A stretch of 5,152 nucleotides of DNA from Planctomycetales bacterium (GTDB lineage: Bacteria > Planctomycetota > Planctomycetia > Pirellulales > UBA7805): NCBI GenBank assembly GCA_011772275.1, contig WVZU01000243.1, forward strand, positions 5,902-11,053, in the 5' to 3' direction. The translations under genes were made by a program, and so were the position numbers. The notes under the pieces are model-generated. The model was not told where the DNA came from. It did no database searches and saw nothing but the letters and a program-made list of their open reading frames with translations. Below, piece after piece: positions 5,132 to 5,152 of the stretch; within the stretch, counting starts at the first letter, position 1, and each line of letters starts with the position of its first letter.

Positions 5132-5152
5132 ACCGACCCGATGTTTTTCCTA

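Noticed and set aside
5141..5152. ATG followed by TTTTTCCTA as the start of the next gene
   Set aside because: Only four codons are visible (MFFL) and no ribosome site precedes them, so it cannot be supported.

Overview
The window looks like a piece of a planctomycete chromosome, probably from the Pirellulales. This is judged from the GC-rich, loosely packed layout, from Shine-Dalgarno motifs that are weak or absent, from a BRCT + MerR + TPR protein of a type I associate with that group, and from a GC-rich hairpin repeat between genes. No database search was possible, so the lineage is an inference. All genes read on the plus strand, and I found no credible gene on the minus strand.

Layout. 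(1) Bases 2-64 hold the last 20 codons of an upstream gene whose C-terminus (YHQRYFEKHG...SCH) fits peptide-methionine (S)-S-oxide reductase, MsrA. (2) A three-domain protein follows (79-1251, or 40-1251 from the earlier ATG): an N-terminal BRCT domain, a MerR-type winged helix, and four consecutive 34-residue TPR repeats. (3) An 887-base gene-free stretch (1252-2138) holds a large imperfect hairpin, a 12-bp direct repeat, a 14-bp tandem repeat, a run of compact GC-rich stem-loops including a perfect 10-bp stem, and a good extended -10 promoter just before the next gene. (4) A DHH/DHHA1 phosphoesterase of the NrnA type (2139-3182) comes next. (5) A GC-rich 429-base gap (3183-3611) shows no gene. 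(6) A secreted HtrA/DegP-type serine protease with a complete catalytic triad and two PDZ domains (3612-5036) starts at GTG. (7) The last 116 bases carry a promoter with a perfect TTGACA -35 box, presumably for a gene beyond the window.

How the genes may relate. MsrA repairs oxidised methionine and HtrA proteases deal with damaged envelope proteins. NrnA-type enzymes finish RNA decay and/or remove pAp. The BRCT-MerR-TPR protein is probably a DNA-binding regulator or scaffold. The first two genes are close enough to be co-transcribed. The other two are separated by long gaps and probably have their own promoters. I see no defence system, CRISPR array, tRNA, rRNA or intact mobile element. The most unusual items are the BRCT-MerR-TPR architecture and the repeat-rich intergenic block.
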